In this document: positions 33,583 through 42,102 of the stretch, one piece after another
Layout of the letters: each line of letters opens with the position of its first letter
How positions within the stretch are numbered: the first letter of the stretch is position 1
Assembly (NCBI GenBank): GCA_039819785.1
Contig: JBCBRH010000020.1
Span: 1-64,000 of the forward strand
Source: JBCBRD01 sp039819785
GTDB lineage: Bacteria > Pseudomonadota > Alphaproteobacteria > Rhizobiales > Hyphomicrobiaceae
DNA: 64,000 bases
Direction: 5' to 3'
Translations under genes and position numbers: made by a program
The notes under the pieces: model-generated
What the model saw: only the letters and a program-made list of their open reading frames with translations
What the model was told of the DNA's origin: nothing
Databases searched by the model: none

Positions 33583-34322
33583 TCACGCAAACCTTCGAGC
33601 GCGGCGATGGCGTCTTCTTGACTGGCTACAACATGGTTGCCGGTGGGTTTATTGGGCCGGCTAATCATGACCACCGGCAAGCTGAGGTTGCGCGCAGCCT
33701 CGATCTTGGGGTAGGTCGCGGGGCCGCCAGAATTTTTGGAAACGACGACATCGATGGCCACCTCGCGAAGGAAGGCTGTTTCAGTGGTGAGTTCGAACGG
33801 GCCACGGTCGAACACGAAGCGGATGTGAGGTGGCAGAGGGATGTCACCTGGCGGGTCAATGGTGCGCGCGATGTAGGTGTGGTGGGGCGCTTTTGCGAAC
33901 TCGGAGAGGTTCAAGCGTCCAACACTCAAGAACACGGTTTTGGGTCGCGAGCCGAGCGATGCTGCCGCGGCGTCGTAGTCGCAAGCGTCAATCCAGATGT
34001 CGCCTGGTGTTTTCATCCACGGCGGGCGGGTCAGCGAAATCAGCGGCATATTGAGGTCACCACAGGCCCTGACGGCGTTCGCGGACATGCTTGCAGCAAA
34101 CGGATGGGTGGCGTCGATGACGGCCTGCATCCGATCGTTGCGCACATAGGTCTTGAACCCCTCAACCCCACCGAAGCCACCGAAACGCACAGGCACAGCC
34201 TGTGGCAACGGCGACGTGGTGCGTCCGGCCAACGAGATGGTGACGTCGAAACGCCGGTCGGTCGCGAGCCGTCGGCTGAGCGCCATGGCTTCGCTTGTGC
34301 CGCCTAGGATGAGAACACGCAT
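33546..34322 (-). CDS. cobK: Precorrin-6A reductase
   Basis: ATG 34322 (MRVLILGGTSEAMALSRRL) is the obvious start; an upstream extension is antisense to cobL. The product has 258 residues. It reduces precorrin-6A to 6B with NADPH. The start carries the CobK nucleotide motif LGGTSEA; VIDATHPFAASMSANAVRAC is the family signature, and VVSKNSGGPATYPKIEAAR and PVVMISRP lie near the end. It is the only minus-strand gene between cobJ and cobL: its start overlaps that of cobL in a shared CATG, and its 3' end overlaps cobJ. Confidence 0.93.
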   Translation of the reverse strand: MRVLILGGTSEAMALSRRLATDRRFDVTISLAGRTTSPLPQAVPVRFGGFGGVEGFKTYVRNDRMQAVIDATHPFAASMSANAVRACGDLNMPLISLTRPPWMKTPGDIWIDACDYDAAAASLGSRPKTVFLSVGRLNLSEFAKAPHHTYIARTIDPPGDIPLPPHIRFVFDRGPFELTTETAFLREVAIDVVVSKNSGGPATYPKIEAARNLSLPVVMISRPNKPTGNHVVASQEDAIAALEGLRDHAATPFSLRGV

Positions 34323-35586
34323 GGTGATGTCAGAGGCTGAAAAGCCGGTTGTGGAAACGGATGCGCAACCCTGCCCGGATGGGCGGTGGTTGTCCATCAT
34401 TGGCATTGGGGAAGATGGCGTGGCGGGGCTTTCTCCTGTCGCGCGGGACCTTCTGGCGCGCGCAACACTGGTGGTCGGGGGATCGCGGCACTTGCAGTTG
34501 GCGCACAGTCTCATTGCCGGTGAGACGCTGGTCTGGCCGAACCCGATTACGGCGGCCTATCCGGAGATTGTTGCGCGTCGTGGTCAGTCGGTCGTTGTTC
34601 TGGCCAGCGGTGATCCTTTTAACTTCGGTGTGGGCAAGGCCCTGACGTCTTTCGTTTCACCTGATGAGATGTTCAGCCTGCCGCAACCGTCTTCGTTTTC
34701 GTTGGCGGCATCGCGGCTTGGCTGGGCGTTACAGGATGTCGAGACGCTCAGCGTTCACGGTCGTGCCCTGGAAGGTGTCATCCGGCATCTGCATCCCGGT
34801 GCGCGGCTGATGTTGCTCGCCTGGGACGAGACGACGGCAGCGAAACTGGCAACACTGTTGTGTGAGCGTGGACTGGGGCGTTCGCGGGTGCATGTTCTGG
34901 AAGCGCTCGGTGGGCCTGACGAACGCGTGCGTGTGGCGACGAGCGATCAGTTCGACGTCGACGCCATCCATCCGTTAAACGTTGTGGCCGTTGAAGTGGC
35001 TGCGGATGCGCAAGCCTGTGTGATCAACTATTCTGCCGGGCTCGACGATACGTTGTTTGAAAACGATGGTCAGCTGACGCGGCGGGAAATTCGGGCTGTC
35101 ACGATTTCCAGCCTTGCACCGCGCCGCGATGAGATGCTGTGGGATATCGGGCTTGGTTCCGGGTCGGTGGCTATCGAGTGGCTGCTGTCGCACCCTTCGC
35201 TGAAAGCCATCGGGGTCGAGGCGCAAAACGTGCGAGCGGACCGGGCGGCTCGGAATGCTGGCACGCTTGGTGTCCCGCAACTTCAAATTGTCCGCGGCGA
35301 GGCACCTGGTGCGCTGTCGCATCTGCCCGCACCAGATGCCGTCTTCATCGGTGGCGGGATCACCTGTCCCGGTGTGTTTGAAGCCGCCTGGCATCACCTC
35401 AGGCCCGGAGGACGGCTGGTGGCCAATGCGGTGACATTGGAAAGTGAAGCGCGCGTGCTTGAACTTGCAAAGACACACGGTGGGGATCTTGTTCGCCTGG
35501 CGGTTTCACGCGCTGAACCTGTGGGGCGGTTCATGGGGTGGCGGCCTGCTATGCCAGTCACTCAGTGGCGGGTGGTGAAGTCATGA
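34321..35586 (+). CDS. cobL: Precorrin-6B C5,15-methyltransferase (decarboxylating)
   Basis: The product has 421 residues from ATG 34321 (AGGATGAG 7 bases upstream); ATG 34327 is a close alternative. It is bifunctional: the N-terminal tetrapyrrole methylase half (SIIGIGEDGVAGLSPVARDLL, VVGGSRHLQLA, LASGDPFNFGVGKAL, SSFSLAASRLGWALQDVE) and the C-terminal Rossmann methyltransferase/decarboxylase (EMLWDIGLGSGSVAIEWLL, DAVFIGGGITCPGVFEAAW). This corresponds to a CbiE-CbiT fusion. It overlaps cobE by 4 bases. Confidence 0.94.
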   Translation: MVMSEAEKPVVETDAQPCPDGRWLSIIGIGEDGVAGLSPVARDLLARATLVVGGSRHLQLAHSLIAGETLVWPNPITAAYPEIVARRGQSVVVLASGDPFNFGVGKALTSFVSPDEMFSLPQPSSFSLAASRLGWALQDVETLSVHGRALEGVIRHLHPGARLMLLAWDETTAAKLATLLCERGLGRSRVHVLEALGGPDERVRVATSDQFDVDAIHPLNVVAVEVAADAQACVINYSAGLDDTLFENDGQLTRREIRAVTISSLAPRRDEMLWDIGLGSGSVAIEWLLSHPSLKAIGVEAQNVRADRAARNAGTLGVPQLQIVRGEAPGALSHLPAPDAVFIGGGITCPGVFEAAWHHLRPGGRLVANAVTLESEARVLELAKTHGGDLVRLAVSRAEPVGRFMGWRPAMPVTQWRVVKS

Positions 35587-35966
35587 TTGCAGCTGGGATC
35601 GGGTTTAACTCGCAGGCGACGTCGGACTGCATTATCGAGGTCGTGCGGGCGACGCTGTTAGCACGCGAGTTGGAGCTGGGTGATTTATCAGCTGTCGCCA
35701 CGTCACTTGCCAAGGCCTCCGATGCCCGTGCGCAGACGGCTGCGATGGCGTTGGCCGTGCCCCTTCTCGGGATGCCGGATACCGCGCTCGAAGCGGAAAG
35801 TGCGCGGGCGATTTCATCGTCACAACGCGTTCAGGCGCTCATCGGTGTGCCCTCGCTGGCCGAGTGCGCAGCGCTCGCAGCTGCCGGGGAGAATGCGTCC
35901 TTGCTGGGTGCGCGCACCTCGAATGACGTTGCGACGTGTGCGCTTGCAGTTGGGGGTGCTGGATGA
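35583..35966 (+). CDS. cobE: CobE, CbiG C-terminal-like protein
   Basis: ATG 35583 overlaps the cobL stop (ATGA). The product has 127 residues, the single-domain CobE form homologous to the C-terminal half of CbiG: AAGIGFNSQATSDCIIEVVRA at the start, DARAQTAAMALAVPLLG, and ASLLGARTSNDVATCALAVG at the end. CobE is needed for B12 synthesis in aerobic producers and is thought to help precorrin-5 handling, but its reaction is not established. It overlaps cobM by 4 bases. Confidence 0.88.
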   Translation: MIAAGIGFNSQATSDCIIEVVRATLLARELELGDLSAVATSLAKASDARAQTAAMALAVPLLGMPDTALEAESARAISSSQRVQALIGVPSLAECAALAAAGENASLLGARTSNDVATCALAVGGAG

Positions 35967-36727
35967 CGGTTCATTTCATCGGTGCTGGCCCAGGGGCGGC
36001 TGACCTCATCACCGTTCGCGGACGTGATCTGATCGCACGGTGTCCGGTCTGCCTTTATGCTGGATCGCTGGTGCCCGAGGAATTGCTAGCGCATTGCCCA
36101 ACGGGTGCGCGGGTCATGAATACCGCGCCGATGGCTTTGGACGAGATCATCGCGGCCTGCGAGGCGGCGACGACGGCGGGACAGGATGTGGCGCGGCTCC
36201 ATTCAGGTGATCTTTCGATCTGGAGTGCGATGGGCGAACAACTGCGTCGACTGGACGAGGCAGGTATCCCCTATTCAGTGACGCCGGGTGTGCCATCGTT
36301 TTCGGCTGCCGCCGCCGTCCTGGCGAAGGAACTCACGCTGCCGGAGGTCGCGCAGTCGGTGGTTCTGACCCGCACGACGGGTCGGGCATCGAAGATGCCA
36401 CCAACCGAAACGCTCGAAGCTTTTGCTGCCTCCAAGGCGACGCTTGCCATCCATTTGTCGATTCATGCCATTGACGATGTGGTGGAGCGGCTGACCCCGT
36501 TTTACGGCACCGACTGTGCAGCCGTCATTGTCTATCGTGCGAGTTGGCCGGATGAACGCGTGATCTGTGGAACACTGGCAACAATCCGGGACCTGTTGGC
36601 GGAAGATCCGGTTGAGAGGACCGCGCTCATCCTTGTCGGCGAAGCGCTGTGCAATCAGACCTTCCGTGAAAGCGCGCTCTACAGTGTCGACTATCAGCGG
36701 CGTTTTCGGGGGCGCGAGGGGCTATGA
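35963..36727 (+). CDS. cobM: Precorrin-4 C11-methyltransferase
   Basis: ATG 35963 overlaps the cobE stop by 4 bases. The product has 254 residues. It methylates C11 of precorrin-4 with SAM. Motifs: VHFIGAGPGAADLITVRG, YAGSLVPEELLAHCP, RLHSGDLSIWSAMGEQLRRL, TPGVPSFSAAAAVLAKELTL, VLTRTTGRASKMP and LAIHLSIHAID. It ends 2 bases from the end of the convergent cbiD. Confidence 0.94.
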   Translation: MTVHFIGAGPGAADLITVRGRDLIARCPVCLYAGSLVPEELLAHCPTGARVMNTAPMALDEIIAACEAATTAGQDVARLHSGDLSIWSAMGEQLRRLDEAGIPYSVTPGVPSFSAAAAVLAKELTLPEVAQSVVLTRTTGRASKMPPTETLEAFAASKATLAIHLSIHAIDDVVERLTPFYGTDCAAVIVYRASWPDERVICGTLATIRDLLAEDPVERTALILVGEALCNQTFRESALYSVDYQRRFRGREGL

Positions 36728-36729
36728 TG

Positions 36730-37896
36730 TCAGGTCTCAACCGGGCTGCCCGCGCGACCGACGATCTTCCCGTCGCGGTCGAACACGACGATGTCTATGG
36801 CAATATCTGTTCCGACGACGACGTGTCTGGCGGTATCGAAGGCGGCCTGAGCAACCACGTCTCCAAGTGGGATATTTCGTCTCGCGCTGTCCTGCAAAAC
36901 CTGTTGGGCTGTATTTGCCTCAGCGGTCGAAGCGATCAGGTCATCGGGTGCGCCAGCTTTGGTCAATTGCTCCGAGAGCCAATTGAAGTCGACGTTGCCG
37001 CGGCGCGAATGCAGGTCCAGAAAACCTTGTCCGAGCTTGGTCATTTTTGCGAAACCACCGCCAATGGTGATGTGTGGGACAGGATGTTTGCGGGCGTACT
37101 TGAGGAACCCGCCGACGAAGTCGCCCATCTCGACGAGCGCACTTTCCGGCAACCCATAGAGGGACTGGACGGCGCGCTCCGAGGTCGAGCCGGTGGTGCC
37201 TGCGATGTGCGAGATATGGGTCGCGCGGGCGACGTCGACGGAGCGATGGATCGAATGGATCCAGGCGGCACACGAATAGGGCACGACGATGCCGGTCGTG
37301 CCAAGCACGGACAACCCACCGATGATGCCGAGCCGGGGGTTCATGGTTTTGGCGGCCAGTGCCTCACCGCCGGGGATTGCGATTTCGATTTCGACGTCGC
37401 CGGTTGCGTCGGTCATCTGCGCGACTTCCGCGATGGCAGTCTGCATCATACTTCGCGGCACCGGATTGATGGCCGGCTCTCCCGGTGGGATAGGCAGACC
37501 CGGTTTGGTGACGGTGCCAACGCCGTCGCCTGCTTTGAACGTCACCCCAGATCCAGGTTTTCCAGTTCGTACAGTCGCGATGACAAGCGCACCATGGGTG
37601 ACGTCTGGGTCATCGCCAGCATCTTTGATCACGGCAGCGGTGGCCGTCTGATTTGCGCTTTCGTGGCGGGCGAGCGAAAACATCGCCGTCTTGCCACCCG
37701 GCAGCGTGATGTCGACGGGATCGGGAAACTGACCCGTCTCAAGCGCTGTGTAAGCGGCTTTCGTTGCGGCTGTCGCGCAGGCACCCGTCGTCCATCCACG
37801 CCGCAGGGGGCCGGTTGGCTTTGCAAGGTCGGAGGCGTCGATGTCGCCCGTATCCAGACCCGGCGAACCCGGACTGGTGAATTTGCTATGGCTCAT
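36730..37896 (-). CDS. cbiD: Cobalt-precorrin-5B (C1)-methyltransferase CbiD
   Basis: The product has 388 residues. Motifs: LRRGWTTGACATAATKAAY, the proton-transfer-type VTLPGG equivalent ITLPGGKTAMF, KAGDGVGTVTKPGLPIPPGEPAINP, PRLGIIGGLSVLGTTGIV and PHITIGGGFAKMTKLGQGFLDLHS. CbiD performs the C1 methylation of the anaerobic route, the step done by CobF in classic aerobic producers. No cobF is seen here, while CobG, CobE and the CobNST-type chelatase are, so CbiD presumably fills the CobF step. The start is 2 bases from that of the divergent cobA. Confidence 0.93.
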   Translation of the reverse strand: MSHSKFTSPGSPGLDTGDIDASDLAKPTGPLRRGWTTGACATAATKAAYTALETGQFPDPVDITLPGGKTAMFSLARHESANQTATAAVIKDAGDDPDVTHGALVIATVRTGKPGSGVTFKAGDGVGTVTKPGLPIPPGEPAINPVPRSMMQTAIAEVAQMTDATGDVEIEIAIPGGEALAAKTMNPRLGIIGGLSVLGTTGIVVPYSCAAWIHSIHRSVDVARATHISHIAGTTGSTSERAVQSLYGLPESALVEMGDFVGGFLKYARKHPVPHITIGGGFAKMTKLGQGFLDLHSRRGNVDFNWLSEQLTKAGAPDDLIASTAEANTAQQVLQDSARRNIPLGDVVAQAAFDTARHVVVGTDIAIDIVVFDRDGKIVGRAGSPVET

Positions 37897-37898
37897 TT

Positions 37899-38717
37899 GT
37901 GAGGACCCAAAAGCACGTGCCTTTTCAATCTCTTGATGCCGCGGTTTTCGATTTTCCGGAGTTTCCGCCGGGTGAAGTCTGGCTGGCTGGTGCCGGCCCG
38001 GGCGATCCGCGCCTGCTGACGTTGTTGGCGCTGCATGCCCTGCGGACGGCCGACGTTATCATACATGATGCCCTCGTCGATGAGCGCATTCTGACTTTGA
38101 TCCGCCCTGATGCCACGTTGACGCTTGCCGGTAAGCGCGGGGGACAGCCGTCCGCCAAGCAAGGTGATATCAACCAGCGGTTGATCGATCTGGCTCGGGA
38201 CAACAAGCGGGTACTTCGGCTCAAGGGCGGTGATCCATTTGTGTTCGGGCGCGGTGGTGAAGAGGCTCTGGCTCTTGTGGACGCAGGCGTGCCGTTTCGG
38301 GTTATCCCGGGTGTCACGGCCGGGTTATCGGGGCTGGCGCTCGCTGGCATTCCGGCGACGACGCGGGATACCAACCATGCGGTTATTCTTGCGTCTGGGC
38401 ATCGGGCCGTCGACAGCGGTGCCATCGCGGACTGGATCCGGCTGGCGCAAACCGGTCAGCCGATCGTGATGTACATGGCGATTTCCAACTTGCCTGGCAT
38501 TGTGGCCGCATTCCTGGACGCGGGTATGGCGTCAGAGACACCTGTTGCGATCGTTTGTTCCGCGACAACGCGGGATGAGCGCGTGTTGGAGACGCGGCTC
38601 GGCGACGTCGTGAAGGACGCGTTCGATGGCGAGATTTGCGCGCCTGCCATCGTTGTCGTCGGCGCGACGGCTGGGTTGCGGTCTCAGTTTCTCAAAACAA
38701 TGGTCCGCTGGCAATGA
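37899..38717 (+). CDS. cobA: Uroporphyrinogen-III C-methyltransferase
   Basis: The product has 272 residues from GTG 37899; GTG 37917, with GAGG upstream, is an alternative start. It makes precorrin-2 from uroporphyrinogen III with two SAM, the branch point between heme/bacteriochlorophyll and B12. It is a single-domain SUMT with VWLAGAGPGDPRLLTLLA, VIIHDALVDERIL, KRGGQPSAKQGDIN, RLKGGDPFVFGRGGEEAL and MYMAISNLPGIV. There is no siroheme-type CysG fusion domain. It overlaps cobB by 4 bases. Confidence 0.94.
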   Translation: MRTQKHVPFQSLDAAVFDFPEFPPGEVWLAGAGPGDPRLLTLLALHALRTADVIIHDALVDERILTLIRPDATLTLAGKRGGQPSAKQGDINQRLIDLARDNKRVLRLKGGDPFVFGRGGEEALALVDAGVPFRVIPGVTAGLSGLALAGIPATTRDTNHAVILASGHRAVDSGAIADWIRLAQTGQPIVMYMAISNLPGIVAAFLDAGMASETPVAIVCSATTRDERVLETRLGDVVKDAFDGEICAPAIVVVGATAGLRSQFLKTMVRWQ

Positions 38718-40084
38718 CCGGGACGCTGGGGTCTCCAAACGCGCCAGCGACTGGGCTGGTGATTGCCGCTCCGTCGTCGAACTCCGGCAAGACGACCATT
38801 ACGTTGGGGCTGTGCCGTGCGTTGAAACGTCGGGGCCTATCTGTCCAACCGTTCAAATGCGGGCCGGACTACATTGATCCAGCCCATCATACGGCTGCTG
38901 CCGGTCGGCCGAGCTACAACCTGGACACCTGGGCGATGGCGCCTGCGTTGGTCGAGGCGTTGACGGCGCGTGGCCGCGATGCCGACATCTGTATTGCGGA
39001 AGGCGTGATGGGCCTGTTCGATGGCTCCGGATCGGATGGTCAAACGGCGTCGGGCTCAACGGCGGATCTGGCGGCGTTTCTGGGGTGGCCGGTTGTGCTG
39101 GTCGTCGATGTCAGCGGGCAGACGGAGACGGCAGCGGCGGTTGCGCTGGGCTGTGCAACGTTTCGCGATGATGTGCGTGTTGCCGGTATCATCCTCAATC
39201 GTGTGGCAAGTGAGCGGCATTTGAGGCTCATCAAGCCAGGATTTGAACGCGTTGGCATTCCGGTCCTTGGGGCGGTCTTTCGCGGCAAAGGGTTGATGTT
39301 GCCGGAGCGGCACCTGGGTCTGGTGCAGGCTGGCGAGCTGTCAGCGGCAGACGATGTGGGAGACTACATTGACGCGATCGCGGACACTTTGGCCGACCAG
39401 GTTGACCTTGATGCGCTGGTGGGGCTCGCGCGACCGGATCATCTGGGCCTTCGGAGCGCAGTGGATGATCACCGTGAAGCTGGTTCCGGGATACAGCCAC
39501 CGGGCCAACACATCGCCATTGCGCGCGACGATGCGTTCTCGTTCATCTATGCGCATATGTTGTGGCAGTGGCGCCATCGGGGGGCTGAACTGTCATTTTT
39601 CTCACCACTGGCGAATGATGCGCCGCACTCAGATGCCGATGCTGTCTGGCTGCCTGGTGGCTATCCCGAATTGCATGCCGGTCGTCTGGCGGCTGCCGCG
39701 ACATTCAAGCAGGGGATGCGCGATCTGGCTGCGAAAAGTGTTCCGATCCACGGCGAGTGCGGCGGCTATATGGTGCTTGGCCGCGGCCTGGAAGATGCCG
39801 AAGGACACACCCACGAGATGCTCGGTCTCTTAGACCTCGAGACATCCTATGCCAAACGAAAGCTGCACCTTGGCTACCGGGTTGGGACCTTGTTGGCGGA
39901 TGGTGTTCTGGGTCGGAAGGGTGGCAAGGTGATCGGTCATGAATTCCACTATGCGTCGACCCAGCATCCCGGCGCGACACCGCTTGTCGATTGTGTCGAT
40001 GCCCGTGGTGTGGCGGTCCCCGAGGCTGGCAGCCGTTCCGGTTCAGTCAGCGGCACGTTTTTCCACGTCGTCGATGTCGTTTGA
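38714..40084 (+). CDS. cobB: Hydrogenobyrinic/cobyrinic acid a,c-diamide synthase
   Basis: ATG 38714 overlaps the cobA stop (ATGA). The product has 456 residues. It amidates side chains a and c with glutamine and ATP, making the substrate of CobN. The ATPase domain has IAAPSSNSGKTTITLGL, PFKCGPDYIDPAHH and the conserved EGVMGLFDG. The glutaminase domain has WLPGGYPELHA and the catalytic Cys in IHGECGGYMVLG, followed by GYRVGTLL and HEFHYAST. It is the last gene of the cobalamin cluster; no terminator is evident in the next 90 bases, which hold G-rich direct repeats (GGAACGGGGAACAGGGAACG). Confidence 0.94.
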   Translation: MTGTLGSPNAPATGLVIAAPSSNSGKTTITLGLCRALKRRGLSVQPFKCGPDYIDPAHHTAAAGRPSYNLDTWAMAPALVEALTARGRDADICIAEGVMGLFDGSGSDGQTASGSTADLAAFLGWPVVLVVDVSGQTETAAAVALGCATFRDDVRVAGIILNRVASERHLRLIKPGFERVGIPVLGAVFRGKGLMLPERHLGLVQAGELSAADDVGDYIDAIADTLADQVDLDALVGLARPDHLGLRSAVDDHREAGSGIQPPGQHIAIARDDAFSFIYAHMLWQWRHRGAELSFFSPLANDAPHSDADAVWLPGGYPELHAGRLAAAATFKQGMRDLAAKSVPIHGECGGYMVLGRGLEDAEGHTHEMLGLLDLETSYAKRKLHLGYRVGTLLADGVLGRKGGKVIGHEFHYASTQHPGATPLVDCVDARGVAVPEAGSRSGSVSGTFFHVVDVV

Positions 40085-40174
40085 ACGGTGGGACTGGGGA
40101 AGGGCGGAACGGGGAACAGGGAACGGGGCGGCCATCATGCACAGCCTGGCGGGCGGTGTTACGGGATGAGCCTA

Positions 40175-41182
40175 CTAGGACTTCGCCTCTAAACCAGGTT
40201 CGTGTGAAGCCGTTTCACGCATATATCGAGCGAGTACTCGCTCGACCTCGCGCCCACGTCCTGCGAGCCATCGGAGGCGGACGGCATTCATTGCCATTGG
40301 GGTGAATGACGTTGGCGCATATTTTAAAAAGAGGCGTGCAAGACGTGCGAATCTTTTGATCGGCTGCGTATTGTAGGCTGCGAGGCGTACCCTCTCAGAT
40401 GCAAAAATGTAGCGGCGTTCGAAAAGGCTTTCATAGTTCTTGGGGAAATAGTCTTGGTGACGACCGATGTAGTCGTTTGCGAGACGAATGGTTTCGTCGA
40501 GTTGCGATTTATCGTTGGCACGCGAATGCGATACGCTGGTGGCTACGACGCGCCAAATCGCCAGGACCTCTGGAGAGAAGATAAAGCCGTAGCGCATTGC
40601 TATGTAGCGCGACGCCAATCCGTCACACATCGATCCCAGCTTTTCATCGAAGCCGCCGATATCGATAAGATGCGCGCGTTTGTAGACGGCAGCGGATCCG
40701 ACAATCCAGTTGTCGGTCGTTTTGAGAAGATTGCGTGCCTCATTTGGATCGACGTACCGTTGCCGGAAAGTTGGCAGCACGCTTGGCCGGAAACCTATGA
40801 CGTCGAGTTCGGGATTGACGATAGCAACTTCGCTGCAAAATAGGCCTGCCTCAGGATACTTCGCCAGTTCGGTCGTGGCTCGGGCGATGAGATCGGGCAG
40901 TAAGGCGTCATCTGCAGCCGAACAGATGACATAGTCGGTTTCTGCCGCATTCAGACCTGTGTTCAGAGCCGCGACGACGCCCTTGTTCTTCCCGTGATGA
41001 ATGACCCGAATTGCCGGATGTTCCGCCGCCAACCTGTCGGCCACCGCTCCGCCTCCGTCGGTCGAACCATCATTCACGATGATGACTTGATCTGGTTGCC
41101 GCGTTTGGCTCATCACGCTGTGCACGCTTAAGGGAAGTGTTTTTGCATGGTTGTACAGTGGCAGAATGACGGCGATGCTCAT
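40175..41182 (-). CDS. Family 2 glycosyltransferase
   Basis: ATG 41182 (MSIAVILPLYNHAKTLPLSV) matches the usual GT2 N-terminus; an 8-residue longer frame exists. The product has 335 residues. GT-A fold motifs: QVIIVNDGSTDGG (nucleotide-sugar Asp), KNKGVVAALNTGL, and the DxD-like SAADDALLPD. The C-terminal third is basic and helical (SERVRLAAYNTQPIKRFARL) and could sit at the membrane surface. It probably adds one sugar of the surface polysaccharide; donor and acceptor are unknown. First gene of the glycan region, on the same strand as the next four genes. Confidence 0.85.
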   Translation of the reverse strand: MSIAVILPLYNHAKTLPLSVHSVMSQTRQPDQVIIVNDGSTDGGGAVADRLAAEHPAIRVIHHGKNKGVVAALNTGLNAAETDYVICSAADDALLPDLIARATTELAKYPEAGLFCSEVAIVNPELDVIGFRPSVLPTFRQRYVDPNEARNLLKTTDNWIVGSAAVYKRAHLIDIGGFDEKLGSMCDGLASRYIAMRYGFIFSPEVLAIWRVVATSVSHSRANDKSQLDETIRLANDYIGRHQDYFPKNYESLFERRYIFASERVRLAAYNTQPIKRFARLARLFLKYAPTSFTPMAMNAVRLRWLAGRGREVERVLARYMRETASHEPGLEAKS

Positions 41183-41360
41183 TGGGAAGGCACTTTCTAC
41201 AACCAAAAGACGCGTTGCTTGTCAGCTGTTGTGGGCCAAGCTTTGAGAACATCACCGGCATCGCCAACCACCGACGATCCCAACACTTTGATGATTCACG
41301 CTGCGAGTGTTGCAGGCCGAACAGCTCGGACAAGACACTTGTCACATGGTGAACGATCCA

Positions 41361-42047
41361 TCAGGTCTCTTTTTTTCCGGCGCAAACCGTGAATACGTAG
41401 TTCGCCATCTTGTGGAACCCGGTGTGCACAACCTCATCGTTCATGCTGAAGCTGAAGACATTGTGGAAGTGACGTTCCAAAAGCTTTTTTAGATCTGGCC
41501 CGGACTTGCAATTGACATGTCCCGCTTTCGATTGAACAGACGCGTAAGGCTGACTTTCCAGCGACGGAAGACCGATAATCGCTACACCGTTTGGGCCAAG
41601 TGGGGCAAAGCTGTTGCTGAGAAACAGGTCTTCTTGCGGCGGGTCAATGTGTTCGAGCACGTCGAGGGCGTAGACCGCGTCGTATTCGCCAGGGACCGGA
41701 CCATCAAGCATGTCATGCACAAAGACGTCGAATTCCCACTTCGGCATCATCCGATGCTTCACGTCTTCGACAAAAACAGGATCGAAATCAAGGGCGGATA
41801 ACCGACCGACTTCGGCCTGGACGATCCGTGTGCCGAATGCATCACCGCAGCCGATCTCAAGAACGTGGTCTTTTCCCGACAGCATCTTTGAAACAAACTT
41901 GTAGCGGGACAGTCGAAAGACGAGATGCTTGGGATCTTCGTGCCAGCTTTCGCTGCTGCGCAGACCCATTCGCTCGTATCCACGGTCTTGGGCTGCCTCA
42001 ACAATAACTTGATATTGCTTTTCTTTCGTCTTTACCGCGTCTGTCAT
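41361..42047 (-). CDS. Class I SAM-dependent methyltransferase
   Basis: The protein has 228 residues. The SAM motif I is HVLEIGCGDAFGTRIV (about 62-77), with motif II acid in SALDFDP, and YDAVYALDVLEHIDPPQE and the post-motif IIGLPSLESQPYAS. The start MTDAVKTKEKQYQVIVEAA and the WHEDPKHLVFRLSRYKFV block resemble methyltransferases of O-antigen/capsule loci. The substrate is unknown. It is 55 bases downstream of the C-methyltransferase-like gene on the same strand. Confidence 0.85.
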   Translation of the reverse strand: MTDAVKTKEKQYQVIVEAAQDRGYERMGLRSSESWHEDPKHLVFRLSRYKFVSKMLSGKDHVLEIGCGDAFGTRIVQAEVGRLSALDFDPVFVEDVKHRMMPKWEFDVFVHDMLDGPVPGEYDAVYALDVLEHIDPPQEDLFLSNSFAPLGPNGVAIIGLPSLESQPYASVQSKAGHVNCKSGPDLKKLLERHFHNVFSFSMNDEVVHTGFHKMANYVFTVCAGKKET

Positions 42048-42102
42048 CTCAAATTCTCCATCCGGCAGACATTATGTTTTTGCCAGCAACCGTTTGCAAT
42101 GC

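Noticed and set aside
36724..37902. Long plus-strand frame of 392 codons opposite cbiD
   Set aside because: It is the antisense shadow of cbiD, whose product shows all family motifs; the plus-strand translation has no recognisable pattern.
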